The translations under genes and the position numbers were made by a program. Of a stretch of 64,000 nucleotides of DNA, positions 36,632-49,649 are shown piece after piece. The DNA is taken from the NCBI RefSeq assembly GCF_000968685.2, contig NZ_LAKD02000030.1, positions 52,504-116,503 of the forward strand, in the 5' to 3' direction. This DNA is from Streptomyces antioxidans. Its GTDB lineage: Bacteria; Actinomycetota; Actinomycetes; Streptomycetales; Streptomycetaceae. Position 1 is the first letter of the stretch, and every line of letters begins with the position of its first letter. Under the pieces are notes generated by a model. It was not told where the DNA came from, made no database searches, and worked only from the letters and a program-made list of their open reading frames with translations.

Positions 36632-37279
36632 ATGGCACGGCGATACGACTGCGGGGACGCGACCGACCGCAAGACCGGCCTGCGCGAGGCCGCCTCCGCC
36701 GTCCGCCGCGGCGAACTGGTCGTGCTGCCCACCGACACCGTCTACGGGATCGGTGCGGACGCCTTCAACGCCGAGGCGGTCGGCGATCTGCTCGAGGCCA
36801 AGGGGCGTGGTCGCACCATGCCCACCCCGGTGCTGGTCGGCTCGCCGAACACCCTGCACGGACTGGTCACCGACTTCTCCGAGATGGCCTGGGAGCTGGT
36901 GGACGCCTTCTGGCCCGGTGCGCTCACCCTCGTCGCCCGCCACCAGCCGTCGCTCACCTGGGACCTGGGGGAGACCCGGGGCACCGTCGCGGTCCGGATG
37001 CCGCTGCACCCGGTGGCGATCGAGCTGCTGACCGACTTCGGCCCGATGGCGGTCTCCAGCGCCAATCTGACCGGACACCCCTCCCCGCAGGACTGCGACG
37101 CCGCCCAGGACATGCTGGGGGACTCCGTCTCGGTGTACCTCGACGGCGGGCCGACCCCGGCCGCCGTGCCCTCCTCGATCGTCGACGTCACCGGCAAGGT
37201 GCCGGTGCTGCTCCGGGCGGGCGCGCTCACCGCCGAGCAGCTCCGGGAGGTCGTACCCGACCTCGAGGTGGCCAATTGA
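36632..37279 (+). CDS. L-threonylcarbamoyladenylate synthase (TsaC/Sua5 type)
   Basis: 215 aa YrdC-fold protein making threonylcarbamoyl-AMP for the t6A37 modification of ANN-decoding tRNAs. Visible motifs are 'LVVLPTDTVYGIGADAF' near 29-45, 'KGRGRTMPTPVLVG', 'FWPGALTLVA' and 'SSANLTGHPSP'. It lacks the extra C-terminal Sua5 domain, so it is the short TsaC form. GAGGAGGTCC precedes the ATG. The stop overlaps the TTG of the next gene. Confidence 0.95.
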   Translation: MARRYDCGDATDRKTGLREAASAVRRGELVVLPTDTVYGIGADAFNAEAVGDLLEAKGRGRTMPTPVLVGSPNTLHGLVTDFSEMAWELVDAFWPGALTLVARHQPSLTWDLGETRGTVAVRMPLHPVAIELLTDFGPMAVSSANLTGHPSPQDCDAAQDMLGDSVSVYLDGGPTPAAVPSSIVDVTGKVPVLLRAGALTAEQLREVVPDLEVAN

Positions 37280-37935
37280 CAGCCCCTGAGGGGCGTGGCA
37301 TAGCGGAACACCGTGAGAAGAACGCCGAGGCCACCTTCCGCATCCTCCACGTCAGCACCGGCAATGTGTGCCGCTCGCCGATCACCGAGCGGCTGACCCG
37401 GCACGCCCTCGCCCACCGTCTCGGAAGTGCCAGGACCCGGGGTCTGATCGTGGAGTCCGCCGGCACCTGGGGCCATGAGGGCGCGCCGATGGAGGCGCAC
37501 GCCGCGACGGTCCTGACCGACTTCGGCGCCGACCCGGCCGGTTTCCTCGGCCGTGAGCTGCTGGACGAGCACGTCATCCGCGCCGATCTGGTGCTCACCG
37601 CCACCCGCGACCACCGGGCGCAGGTGATCTCGATGGGGCACTCGGCGGGGCTGCGCACCTTCACGCTGAAGGAGTTCACCCGGCTGGTGCGGGCCATAGA
37701 CCCCGCGACGCTGCCCGACCCGGCGGAGGCGGGCGGTGTGGTGGAGCGCGCCCGCGCCCTGGTGCAGGCGGCGGCAGCGCTGCGCGGCTGGCTGCTGGCG
37801 CCCAACAAGGACGCGGATGAGGTGCACGATCCGTACGGGGCGCCGATCACCTTCTTCCGTTCCATCGGGGACGAGATCAACCAGGCCCTGGACCCGGTCG
37901 TCACGGCGCTGACGGGCGTCCCCGCCCCCGCGTAG
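37276..37935 (+). CDS. LMW protein-tyrosine-phosphatase-like protein, nucleophile replaced
   Basis: About 219 aa with the low-molecular-weight phosphatase fold. The P-loop reads HVSTGNVCRSP; active enzymes have C-x5-R-S, with the nucleophilic Cys in the position occupied here by Ser (codon AGC). The conserved Arg, the second Cys and the C-terminal DP loop (LPDPAEAG) remain. Without the Cys the usual phosphocysteine mechanism is not possible, so it may bind phosphate without hydrolysing it or have another role. The TTG start overlaps the upstream stop in TTGA. The true start could be a few codons later. Confidence 0.88.
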   Translation: MTAPEGRGIAEHREKNAEATFRILHVSTGNVCRSPITERLTRHALAHRLGSARTRGLIVESAGTWGHEGAPMEAHAATVLTDFGADPAGFLGRELLDEHVIRADLVLTATRDHRAQVISMGHSAGLRTFTLKEFTRLVRAIDPATLPDPAEAGGVVERARALVQAAAALRGWLLAPNKDADEVHDPYGAPITFFRSIGDEINQALDPVVTALTGVPAPA

Positions 37936-37978
37936 GCCCCCCGGGCCCGGGGCCGCGCCGCGAGGGGGCCCGCACGGG

Positions 37979-37998
37979 CCGCACGGCGCGCCGTGCGG
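37979..37998. terminator. Twenty-bp perfect palindrome
   Basis: CCGCACGGCGCGCCGTGCGG lies 44 bp after the phosphatase-like gene and 74 bp before glyA. It is most simply a terminator hairpin without a T-run; an operator for glyA is also possible. Confidence 0.5.
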
Positions 37999-38071
37999 CG
38001 TCGCGGGGCCTACATTGGGGGTGACCACCGACAACGATCCGCCGTCCCCCTCCCGAGGCTGTGAGCGCGCC

Positions 38072-39361
38072 ATGGCCGTCACCCCCTGGGGCCCCGATTT
38101 CGTGAGCCTCACCCGCCAGGACCCGGAGCTGGCGGGAATCATCCTGAGCGAGATCGACCGTGTCTCCGGCGGACTCCAGCTGATCGCGGCCGAGAACTAC
38201 GCCTCGCCGGCGGTGCTGGCGGCGCTCGCCTCGCCGCTGGCCAACAAGTACGCCGAGGGCTATCCGGGCGCCCGCCACCACGGCGGCTGCGAGATCGTGG
38301 ACATCGCCGAGCGGGTGGCCCAGGACCGGGCGAAGGCGCTGTTCGGCGCGGAGCACGCCAATGTGCAGCCGCATTCGGGGTCCTCCGCGGTGCTGGCCGC
38401 CTACGCCGCGCTGCTGCGGCCCGGGGACACCGTGCTGGCGATGGCGCTGCCGCACGGCGGCCATCTCACCCATGGCTCGCCCGCCAATTTCTCCGGCAGC
38501 TGGTTCGACTTCATCGGCTACGGCGTCGACCCGGCGACCGGGCTGATCGACTACGAGCAGCTGCGCGGGCTCGCCCGCGCCCACCGGCCGAAGGCGATCG
38601 TCTGCGGGTCGATCTCCTATCCCCGCCACCTGGACTACGCCGCCTTCCGGACCGTCGCGGACGAGGTGGGCGCGTATCTCATCGCCGACGCCGCCCATTC
38701 GATCGGCCTGGTCGCGGGGAAGGCGGCGCCGTCCCCGGTGCCGTACGCGGACGTGGTGTGCGCAACGACACACAAGGTGCTGCGCGGGCCGCGCGGCGGA
38801 ATGCTGCTGTGCGGTGCGGAGCTCGCCGAGCGGGTGGACCGGGCGGTGTTCCCCTTCACCCAGGGCGGGGCCCAGATGCACACCGTCGCGGCCAAGGCGG
38901 TGGCGTTCGGCGAGGCCGCTGCGCCCGCCTTCACCGCCTATGCGCGGCGGGTGGTGGCCAATGCCCGGGTACTGGCGGACGCCCTGGCCGGAGAGGGGCT
39001 GGCGGTCGCCACGGGCGGCACGGACACCCATATGATCACCGCCGATCCGGCCCCGCTGGGCCTGGACGGACGCACCGCGAAGGGCCGCTGCGCGGCGGCC
39101 GGGATCGTGCTGGACACCTGCGCGCTGGCGTCCGCCACCGAGCCGCGGGGGTGCGTCAAGGGGCTGCGTCTTGGCACCGCCGCGGTGACCACCCAGGGAA
39201 TGGGAGCTCCGGAGATGGAGCGCATAGCCCATCTCATGGGAACCGTGTTGCGGGACGAGGGCGTGGTACGGGAAAAGGTGGCGGATCTGGCCGGGAGATT
39301 TCCGCCCTATCCGGACGAGGGCCGGATCATGCAACCATCCGAAGGTGTAGGACGTCTGTAA
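38072..39361 (+). CDS. glyA: Serine hydroxymethyltransferase
   Basis: PLP enzyme interconverting serine and glycine with transfer of a one-carbon unit to tetrahydrofolate. About 429 aa. The PLP lysine is K235 in 'TTHKVLRGPRGG', the cofactor Asp-His pair is in DAAH (206-209), and 'PHSGSSAV' (100-107) and 'YAEGYPGARHHGG' are as expected. The ATG is preferred; a GTG at 38021 directly follows TACATT and would add 17 low-similarity residues. Streptomyces usually has another glyA elsewhere, so this may be the second copy. Confidence 0.95.
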   Translation: MAVTPWGPDFVSLTRQDPELAGIILSEIDRVSGGLQLIAAENYASPAVLAALASPLANKYAEGYPGARHHGGCEIVDIAERVAQDRAKALFGAEHANVQPHSGSSAVLAAYAALLRPGDTVLAMALPHGGHLTHGSPANFSGSWFDFIGYGVDPATGLIDYEQLRGLARAHRPKAIVCGSISYPRHLDYAAFRTVADEVGAYLIADAAHSIGLVAGKAAPSPVPYADVVCATTHKVLRGPRGGMLLCGAELAERVDRAVFPFTQGGAQMHTVAAKAVAFGEAAAPAFTAYARRVVANARVLADALAGEGLAVATGGTDTHMITADPAPLGLDGRTAKGRCAAAGIVLDTCALASATEPRGCVKGLRLGTAAVTTQGMGAPEMERIAHLMGTVLRDEGVVREKVADLAGRFPPYPDEGRIMQPSEGVGRL

Positions 39362-39436
39362 GTACGTTCACCGATAGGCGTCCGACACGCATAGGGTGTG
39401 GGGCTGTGATGGCCAGCGATACCTCTGGGGCAGCCT

Positions 39437-40858
39437 GTGCGTGAATACCTGCTGACTCTGTGCATCACGGCCGCGGTCACCTATCTGCTGACCGGGCCGG
39501 TGCGGAAATTCGCCATCGCGGCCGGTGCGATGCCCGAGATCCGCGCCCGTGATGTGCACCGTGAGCCCACGCCACGGCTGGGTGGCATCGCCATGTTCGG
39601 CGGGCTGTGCGCGGGGCTGCTGGTCGCCGCCCACCTGACCAACCTCAAGGACGTCTTCGAGGTCTCCAACGAGCCACGGGCGCTGCTGTCAGGGGCCGGG
39701 CTGATCTGGCTGCTCGGGGTGCTGGACGACAAGTGGGGCGTGGACGCGCTGATCAAACTGGGCGGCCAGATGATCGCCGCCGGTGTGATGGTGCTCCAGG
39801 GCCTGACCATCCTGTGGCTTCCGGTGCCCGGTGTGGGACCGGTCTCGCTCACGCCCTGGCAGGGCACGCTGCTCACCGTCGCGCTGGTGGTCATCACCAT
39901 CAACGCGGTCAACTTCGTTGACGGGCTTGATGGTTTGGCGTCCGGGATGGTGTGCATCGCCGCCGCGGCGTTCTTCATGTACGCGTACCGCATCTGGTAC
40001 GGGTACGGCCTGGAGGCGGCCGCGCCCGCCACCCTGTTCGCCGCCGTCCTCATGGGCATGTGCCTGGGCTTCCTGCCGCACAACGCCCACCCCGCGCGGA
40101 TCTTCATGGGCGACTCGGGCTCCATGCTGATCGGACTGGTGCTGGCGGCGGGTGCCATCTCCATCACCGGCCAGGTGGACCCGGACGCGATGAAGCTTTT
40201 CGAGGGGTCCGAGCAGGCCGCGGTGCACGCCACCGTCCCGGTCTACATCCCGCTGCTGCTGCCGCTGACCGTCATCGCGGTGCCCTTCGCCGACCTGGTG
40301 CTGGCGATCGTCCGGCGCACCTGGCGGGGCCAGTCGCCGTTCGCCGCCGACCGCGGCCATCTGCACCACCGGCTGCTGGAGATCGGCCACTCGCACAGCC
40401 GGGCCGTCCTGATCATGTACTTCTGGTCGGCGCTGATCGCCTTCGGCGCCGTGGCGTACTCGGTGAACTCGGCCGGTGTGTGGTTCGTGCTCGCGATCGT
40501 GGCGCTGAGCGGGGTGGGTCTGGTGCTGTTGCTGCTGCCGCGGTTCACCCCGCGCGTTCCGAGTTGGGCCGAGGCGTTCGTTCCACCGCGCTACCGGCGC
40601 GCCAACCGGCTCGCCAGGGCGGAGCGGGGCGCCGAGGTGCCCGCCGAGCCCGTGGCGGCCACGGCCGGTGCCGGATCAGCCGCCTCGTCGCGGCCGGAGC
40701 CCGAGCCCGAGCCGGTCAGGCCCGAGCCGGTGGGCTCCGGGATGAACGGCGGCGCGAACGATGGGGCGGACAACGGGGCGAACGGTGTGAACGGCGCCAC
40801 CGCGATCGGCGACCGGTCACGCTTCAACCACCGCCGGAGGATCGGAACACCCCAGTAA
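39437..40858 (+). CDS. Polyprenyl-phosphate N-acetylglucosaminyl-1-phosphate transferase
   Basis: About 473 aa polytopic membrane enzyme of the MraY/WecA family, with around ten or eleven membrane segments. It transfers a sugar-1-phosphate from a UDP-sugar to a polyprenyl phosphate, starting a cell-wall glycopolymer. Motifs are 'NFVDGLDGLASGM', 'HPARIFMGDSGSMLIG' and 'DRGHLHHRLLEIGHSHSRAVL', which fits the WecA/Rv1302-like branch rather than MraY. The last 90 residues are a cytoplasmic low-complexity tail rich in Pro/Glu and then Gly/Asn. It lies directly upstream of the ATP synthase operon, as in mycobacteria. Confidence 0.92.
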   Translation: MREYLLTLCITAAVTYLLTGPVRKFAIAAGAMPEIRARDVHREPTPRLGGIAMFGGLCAGLLVAAHLTNLKDVFEVSNEPRALLSGAGLIWLLGVLDDKWGVDALIKLGGQMIAAGVMVLQGLTILWLPVPGVGPVSLTPWQGTLLTVALVVITINAVNFVDGLDGLASGMVCIAAAAFFMYAYRIWYGYGLEAAAPATLFAAVLMGMCLGFLPHNAHPARIFMGDSGSMLIGLVLAAGAISITGQVDPDAMKLFEGSEQAAVHATVPVYIPLLLPLTVIAVPFADLVLAIVRRTWRGQSPFAADRGHLHHRLLEIGHSHSRAVLIMYFWSALIAFGAVAYSVNSAGVWFVLAIVALSGVGLVLLLLPRFTPRVPSWAEAFVPPRYRRANRLARAERGAEVPAEPVAATAGAGSAASSRPEPEPEPVRPEPVGSGMNGGANDGADNGANGVNGATAIGDRSRFNHRRRIGTPQ

Positions 40859-41138
40859 TCTCCCTGGTATTCCCGCGGGAATCGGGGTCGGCGGGGTCGG
40901 CGAAGATCACAGGACGGCGTCAGCACGGTACACACCTCATAACTCTCGCGTGTGACGTGCAGCACACTCGGCAGGTAAAGACCTCATCAAATAGTTTGTG
41001 ATACCGTTCACTAAACCCGGTGCTTAGACCCGAGGGGCCGTAGGGCGACGGCTCTTCCTCGTGAGGTCCCCTCCGTCCCCGGGGATACGCTCGTCCACGA
41101 CGAACCGTTGCTTCCGACACTTGCCGGAGAAACCCTTC

Positions 41139-41594
41139 ATGCAGTCCAACGACGCCAGAACGCTCCTGAGTTGCGCCGTGCCCACCGCCGTCACCGGGGT
41201 GGTCGCCGTCGCCGTCGGTTCTGTGCTCGCCGGAGGCAAGGGCGCGATCGGTGCGGGTTTCGGAGCGGTGGTCGCCGCCGGGGTCATGGCGATGGGCCTG
41301 ATCGTGCTGCAGCGCACCGCGAAGTACCTCCCGCATCTCTTCCAGGCGATGGGCCTGGTGCTCTACGTGACCCAGTTCCTGCTGGTGGCGGTCGTGCTCG
41401 CGGTGTTCAAGGACACCACGCTGTTCAGCACCAAGGCGTTCGCCTTCGCGTTGCTCGCCGCGACCCTGGTGTGGATCGGCGCGCAGACCCGTGCGCATAT
41501 GAAGGCGAAGATCCTTTACGTGGAGCCGGAAGCCGAGGACGAACGCAAGCCCGAGGGGGCGAAGAAGTCCGCTCCCGCCGGGTCTCCATCGTGA
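41139..41594 (+). CDS. atpI: ATP synthase accessory protein I
   Basis: About 151 aa with four hydrophobic segments and an acidic/basic C-terminal tail. By position at the head of the operon and by topology it is AtpI, which assists c-ring assembly or Mg uptake; it is not a structural subunit. The ATG follows CCGGAGAAACC. The 280 bp upstream contain an AT-rich patch (TTTGTGATACCGTTCACTAAA, 40995-41015) where the main operon promoter probably lies. The 264 bp between it and atpB hold no gene. Confidence 0.85.
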   Translation: MQSNDARTLLSCAVPTAVTGVVAVAVGSVLAGGKGAIGAGFGAVVAAGVMAMGLIVLQRTAKYLPHLFQAMGLVLYVTQFLLVAVVLAVFKDTTLFSTKAFAFALLAATLVWIGAQTRAHMKAKILYVEPEAEDERKPEGAKKSAPAGSPS

Positions 41595-41858
41595 GAAGTA
41601 GGGCCGGGATAAGAGCATGTGCGCTCACCTGCTATCGTCCGGTGCCATCTGAGGCACAGCGGGCGCAGGTAGCTGAACCCCCGGATTCCACGGGACGGAA
41701 TCGGCGGCCCATGCAGCTGATGCCCGACATACCACTCGGCCACGCGCCGATCAGCCGCCCCCACATTCGTAAGACCAGTCCAGTGCCGTTCCGTGGCCGT
41801 GTGCCGCGCCGACACAACGAGGTTGCCGTACCCATGCGCCACGCTGAAGGAGCTCGCG

Positions 41859-42994
<1,136 letters not shown>

Positions 42995-43032
42995 ACGTGG
43001 CGTAACAGCCGGATCCGACGAAAGGCACTGAT

Positions 43033-43596
43033 GTGAACGCCCTGGTACAGATGGCGGCCGAGGAGAGTGAGAACCCTCTCATCCCGCCGATCCCGGAGCT
43101 GGTCATCGGCCTGATCGCCTTTGCCATCGTCTTCATCTTCCTCGCCAAGAAGCTCCTCCCGAACATCAACCGGGTTCTGGAGGAGCGCCGCGAGGCGATC
43201 GAGGGCGGCATGGAGAAGGCCGAGGCCACTCAGGCCGAGGCCCAGCAGGTCCTCGAGGACTACCGGGCCCAGCTCGCCGACGCCCGTCACGAGGCCGCGC
43301 GACTGCGCCAGGAGGCGCAGGAGCAGGGCGCCGCGCTCATCGCCGAGATGCGCGCGGAGGGCCAGCGGCAGCGTGAGGAGATCATCGCCGCCGGTCACTC
43401 GCAGATCGAGGCAGATCGCAAGCAGGCCGCCCAGACCCTGCGCCAGGACGTGGGCAGGCTCGCCACCGACCTGGCCGGCCGGATCGTCGGTGAGTCGCTC
43501 GAGGACGTGGCCCGGCAGAGCCGCACCATCGACCGGTTCCTGGACGAGCTCGAGGCGAAGGCCACCGATGGCTCGAAGGCCGAGGCCGGCCGATGA
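43033..43596 (+). CDS. atpF: ATP synthase subunit b
   Basis: 187 aa stator stalk. One membrane helix (about 20-40, 'LVIGLIAFAIVFIFLAKKLL') is followed by a long charged coiled coil up to about 175. GTG start preceded by CGAAAGG. It overlaps the delta gene by 4 bp (ATGA). Confidence 0.97.
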   Translation: MNALVQMAAEESENPLIPPIPELVIGLIAFAIVFIFLAKKLLPNINRVLEERREAIEGGMEKAEATQAEAQQVLEDYRAQLADARHEAARLRQEAQEQGAALIAEMRAEGQRQREEIIAAGHSQIEADRKQAAQTLRQDVGRLATDLAGRIVGESLEDVARQSRTIDRFLDELEAKATDGSKAEAGR

Positions 43597-44408
43597 ACGG
43601 AGCGAGCCGGGAGGCACTGGCAGCCGCGCGTGAGCGCTTCGACGCCCTGACGGACAACACCGCCGTCGACGCGACGAAGCTCGCCGATGAGCTGGCCGCC
43701 GTCACCGCGCTGCTCGACCGCGAGGTCTCGCTGCGCCGGGTCCTCACCGACCCGGCGCAGCCCGGCGAGGCCAAGGCCACGCTTGCCGCGCGGGTGCTGG
43801 ACGGGCAGGTCGGCGGCGAGACCATCGACCTGGTCTCCGGCCTGGTCCGGTCCCGCTGGTCGCGCTCGCGCGACCTGGTGGACTCGCTCGAGGAGCTGGC
43901 CAGCGCCGCCGACCTGGTGGCTGCCGAGCGGGCCGGCACCCTCGACGATGTGGAGGACGAGCTGTTCCGGTTCGGCCGGATCGTCTCCTCCTCGTCCGAG
44001 CTGCGCGGTGCGCTCACCGATCGGCGCGCGACCGTCTCCGCCAAGTCCGGGCTGGTCCGCGAGCTGCTCGGCGGCCGTGCCGACCAGCGGACCGAGCGGC
44101 TGGTGATCCGCATGGTGACCCATCCGCGGGGTCGTAGCCTGGAGGCGGGCCTCGACGGGCTGTCCAAGCTGGCGGCGGCGCGCCGGGACCGTGTGGTCGC
44201 GGTCGTCACCTCCGCGGTGCCGCTCAGCGACCGGCAGAAGCAGCGGCTCGGTGACGCACTCGGGAAGCTGTACGGACGGAAGATGCACCTGAACCTCGAT
44301 GTGGACCCCGAGGTCCTCGGCGGGATCTCGGTGCGCATCGGCGACGAGGTCATCAACGGGACCATCGCGGACCGCCTCGAAGGGGCGGCCCGGCGGATGG
44401 CCGGCTGA
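43593..44408 (+). CDS. atpH: ATP synthase subunit delta
   Basis: F1 stator subunit linking the b stalk to the alpha3beta3 head. 271 aa, longer than the 180 aa of most bacteria, as is usual in actinobacteria. The C-terminal signature is '[21 protein letters not shown]' and the N-terminal bundle contains '[15 protein letters not shown]'. It overlaps atpF by 4 bp and is followed by atpA after 89 bp. Confidence 0.97.
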   Translation: MNGASREALAAARERFDALTDNTAVDATKLADELAAVTALLDREVSLRRVLTDPAQPGEAKATLAARVLDGQVGGETIDLVSGLVRSRWSRSRDLVDSLEELASAADLVAAERAGTLDDVEDELFRFGRIVSSSSELRGALTDRRATVSAKSGLVRELLGGRADQRTERLVIRMVTHPRGRSLEAGLDGLSKLAAARRDRVVAVVTSAVPLSDRQKQRLGDALGKLYGRKMHLNLDVDPEVLGGISVRIGDEVINGTIADRLEGAARRMAG

Positions 44409-44497
44409 TCCAGCCACCAACTCAACAAGCATGTAAGCGGCCCGAGTTGGGCCGTAGTCAAACACTTCGGGCCCAACAAGGAGAGCAGGGAACCCAG

Positions 44498-46069
44498 ATG
44501 GCGGAGCTCACGATCCGGCCGGAGGAGATCCGGGACGCACTGGAGAACTTTGTCCAGGCGTACAAGCCGGACGCGGCCTCGCGCGAGGAGGTCGGGACGG
44601 TCAGCGTTGCCGGCGACGGCATCGCGAAGGTCGAGGGTCTTCCCTCGACCATGGCGAACGAACTGCTGAAGTTCGAGGACGGCACCCTCGGCCTCGCCCT
44701 CAACCTCGAGGAGCGCGAGATCGGTGCGGTCGTCCTCGGTGAGTTCAGCGGCATCGAGGAGGGCCAGCAGGTGCACCGCACCGGCGAGGTCCTTTCGGTC
44801 GCCGTCGGCGAGGGCTACCTCGGCCGCGTGGTCGACCCGCTGGGTGCCCCGATCGACGGCCTCGGCGAGATCGAGACCGAAGGCCGCCGCGCCCTCGAGC
44901 TGCAGGCCCCCACGGTCATGCAGCGCAAGTCGGTGCACGAGCCGATGGAGACCGGCTACAAGGCCGTCGACGCGATGACCCCGATCGGCCGTGGCCAGCG
45001 TCAGCTGGTCATCGGCGACCGGCAGACCGGCAAGACCGCGCTGTGCGTCGACACGATCATCAACCAGCGCGACAACTGGCGCTCCGGCGACCCGAAGAAG
45101 CAGGTCCGCTGCATCTACGTCGCCGTCGGCCAGAAGGGCTCCACCATCGCGTCCGTGCGCGGTGCGCTGGAGGAGGCCGGCGCCCTGGAGTACACGACGA
45201 TCGTCGCCGCCCCGGCGTCCGACCCGGCGGGCTTCAAGTACCTGGCCCCCTACACCGGCTCGGCCATCGGTCAGCACTGGATGTACGAGGGCAAGCACGT
45301 CCTGATCGTCTTCGACGACCTGTCCAAGCAGGCCGACGCCTACCGCGCGGTGTCGCTGCTGCTGCGCCGCCCGCCGGGTCGTGAGGCCTACCCGGGCGAC
45401 GTCTTCTACCTCCACTCCCGGCTGCTGGAGCGCTGCGCCAAGCTCTCCGAGGACATGGGTGCCGGTTCGATGACCGGTCTGCCGATCGTCGAGACCAAGG
45501 CGAACGACGTGTCGGCGTTCATTCCGACCAACGTCATCTCCATCACCGACGGCCAGTGCTTCCTGGAGTCCGACCTGTTCAACGCCGGACAGCGCCCGGC
45601 GCTCAACGTCGGTATCTCGGTCTCCCGCGTCGGTGGCTCCGCCCAGCACAAGGCGATGCGCCAGGTCTCCGGTCGCCTCCGGGTGGACCTCGCCCAGTAC
45701 CGCGAGCTCGAGGCGTTCGCCGCCTTCGGCTCGGACCTGGACGCGGCCTCCAAGGCGTCGCTGGAGCGCGGTGCGCGCATGGTCGAGCTGCTGAAGCAGG
45801 GGCAGTACGCCCCGTTCTCCACCGAGGACGAGATCGTCTCCATCTGGTCCGGCACCACCGGCAAGATGGACGATGTGCCCGTGGAGGACATCCGCCGCTT
45901 CGAGCGGGAGCTGCTCGACTACCTCCACCGTGAGCACAAGTCGCTGCTGACCAGCATCGTCGAGGGCGGCAAGATGTCCGACGACACGATCAAGGCGCTG
46001 GGCGAGGCCGTGGACTCCTTCAAGCGGCAGTTCGAGACCTCGGGCGGCAAGCTGCTGGGCGAGGACTGA
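44498..46069 (+). CDS. atpA: ATP synthase subunit alpha
   Basis: Non-catalytic nucleotide-binding F1 subunit, 523 aa. P-loop GDRQTGKT (173-180); the visual arginine-finger region is '[14 protein letters not shown]'. The ATG is selected because the family N-terminus '[11 protein letters not shown]' begins there; AAGGAGAGCAGGGA lies upstream. It overlaps nothing and is followed by atpG after 4 bp. Confidence 0.98.
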   Translation: MAELTIRPEEIRDALENFVQAYKPDAASREEVGTVSVAGDGIAKVEGLPSTMANELLKFEDGTLGLALNLEEREIGAVVLGEFSGIEEGQQVHRTGEVLSVAVGEGYLGRVVDPLGAPIDGLGEIETEGRRALELQAPTVMQRKSVHEPMETGYKAVDAMTPIGRGQRQLVIGDRQTGKTALCVDTIINQRDNWRSGDPKKQVRCIYVAVGQKGSTIASVRGALEEAGALEYTTIVAAPASDPAGFKYLAPYTGSAIGQHWMYEGKHVLIVFDDLSKQADAYRAVSLLLRRPPGREAYPGDVFYLHSRLLERCAKLSEDMGAGSMTGLPIVETKANDVSAFIPTNVISITDGQCFLESDLFNAGQRPALNVGISVSRVGGSAQHKAMRQVSGRLRVDLAQYRELEAFAAFGSDLDAASKASLERGARMVELLKQGQYAPFSTEDEIVSIWSGTTGKMDDVPVEDIRRFERELLDYLHREHKSLLTSIVEGGKMSDDTIKALGEAVDSFKRQFETSGGKLLGED

Positions 46070-46073
46070 GCGC

Positions 46074-48438
<2,365 letters not shown>

Positions 48439-48549
48439 GCCCGGTAGCTCCACGAGAGGGGTGGGCCCGGTCCCGCCCCTCTCCGTACGCCCGTTATTCT
48501 TTGACGAAAGCCCTGCCCGACCCGGCAGGGAGAGACCCGAGGAGCCACG

Positions 48550-48927
48550 TTGGCTGCTGAGCTGCATGTCGAGCTGGTCGCGGCGGACCGTAGTGTCTGG
48601 TCCGGTGCGGCCACCTTGGTCATCGCGCGCACCACATCGGGTGACATCGGCGTCATGCCCGGCCACCAGCCGCTGCTCGGTGTGCTGGAGTCCGGCCCGG
48701 TGACCATCCGTTCGGTCGACGGCGGGACGGTCGTGACCGCGGTGCACGGTGGGTTCATCTCGTTCTCGGACGACAAGCTCTCACTGCTGGCCGAAGTCGC
48801 GGAGCTGTCCGACGAAATCGATGTGAAGCGCGCGGAGCGGGCGCTGGAGCGTGCCAAGTCGGAGGCGGACGCCGCCGCCGAGCGGCGCGCCGACGTCCGG
48901 CTGCGCGCGGTGGCGGGAGCGCACTGA
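48550..48927 (+). CDS. atpC: ATP synthase subunit epsilon
   Basis: 125 aa regulator and rotor foot. The beta-sandwich contains 'DIGVMPGHQPLLGVLESGPV'; the C-terminal two-helix part is 'VKRAERALERAKSEADAAAERRADVRLRA'. TTG start after CGAGGAGCC. It is the last gene of the operon and is followed by a long hairpin. Confidence 0.95.
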   Translation: MAAELHVELVAADRSVWSGAATLVIARTTSGDIGVMPGHQPLLGVLESGPVTIRSVDGGTVVTAVHGGFISFSDDKLSLLAEVAELSDEIDVKRAERALERAKSEADAAAERRADVRLRAVAGAH

Positions 48928-48951
48928 GCCTGTCACGTACGGTCGGAAAAC

Positions 48952-49000
48952 CTCAGCCGCGGACCTCGCTGGAGCTCCCCTTCAGCGGTCCGCGGCTGAG
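48952..49000 (+). terminator. Terminator of the ATP synthase operon
   Basis: A perfect 14-bp stem, CTCAGCCGCGGACC with GGTCCGCGGCTGAG, encloses a smaller CGCTG/CAGCG stem. It begins 25 bases past the atpC stop and is followed 14 bases later by GGTTTTTC. Confidence 0.8.
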
Positions 49001-49047
49001 GCGATGCAGGTGCGGTTTTTCCGGATGACGCGAGGAGGTCGGTGAAG

Positions 49048-49497
49048 ATGGTCCTCGCTCTGCTTGTGGGCGGCGTGGTCGTCGCGCTGGTGGTGGTGGG
49101 ACTCTTCGTCTTCGGTCTCCGGCGGCGGCTGATCCAGCGGTCCGGCGGAACCTTCGACTGTTCCCTGCGCTGGGATCCACCGCCAAGCGAATCCGAGCCC
49201 AGCGGCAGGGGCTGGGTGTACGGCGTCGCCCGCTACAACGGTGACCGCGTCGAGTGGTTCCGGGTCTTCTCCTACGCACCGAGGCCCCGGCGGATCCTGG
49301 AGCGCGCCTCCATCGAGGTGCTGGAGCGGCGCACCCCCAAGGGCGAGGAGGAACTGGCGCTGCTCTCCGACGCCGTGGTGCTCGCCTGCAGGCACGGCGG
49401 CACCCAGCTGGAACTGGCCATGACCGATGACGCCCTGACCGGCTTTCTGGCCTGGCTGGAGGCCGCTCCTCCCGGGCAGCGGGTCAACGTGGCCTGA
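49048..49497 (+). CDS. DUF2550 membrane protein
   Basis: 149 aa. One membrane helix at the N-terminus (about 2-24, Val/Leu-rich) is followed by a beta-rich soluble domain with 'GTFDCSLRW' and 'GWVYGVARYNGDRVEWFRVFS'. This is the DUF2550 family that lies beside atpC in actinobacteria. Function is unknown. The ATG is preferred over the GTG at 49042 because CGAGGAGGT stands about eight bases before it. Confidence 0.9.
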   Translation: MVLALLVGGVVVALVVVGLFVFGLRRRLIQRSGGTFDCSLRWDPPPSESEPSGRGWVYGVARYNGDRVEWFRVFSYAPRPRRILERASIEVLERRTPKGEEELALLSDAVVLACRHGGTQLELAMTDDALTGFLAWLEAAPPGQRVNVA

Positions 49498-49649
49498 GTC
49501 ACCGGTCGGGGGAAGTCGGCTATGGTCGTCGGGCAGCGCCCCGAGGGGCGCGGGGCCGTGTCGATGTGCGGCTCCGCCGCGTGGGCGCGACCAGCCACGA
49601 CGATGCCGCGGTCGGCCGACAACCCGTCGCGGCACTTCCAGCGAAGCGC

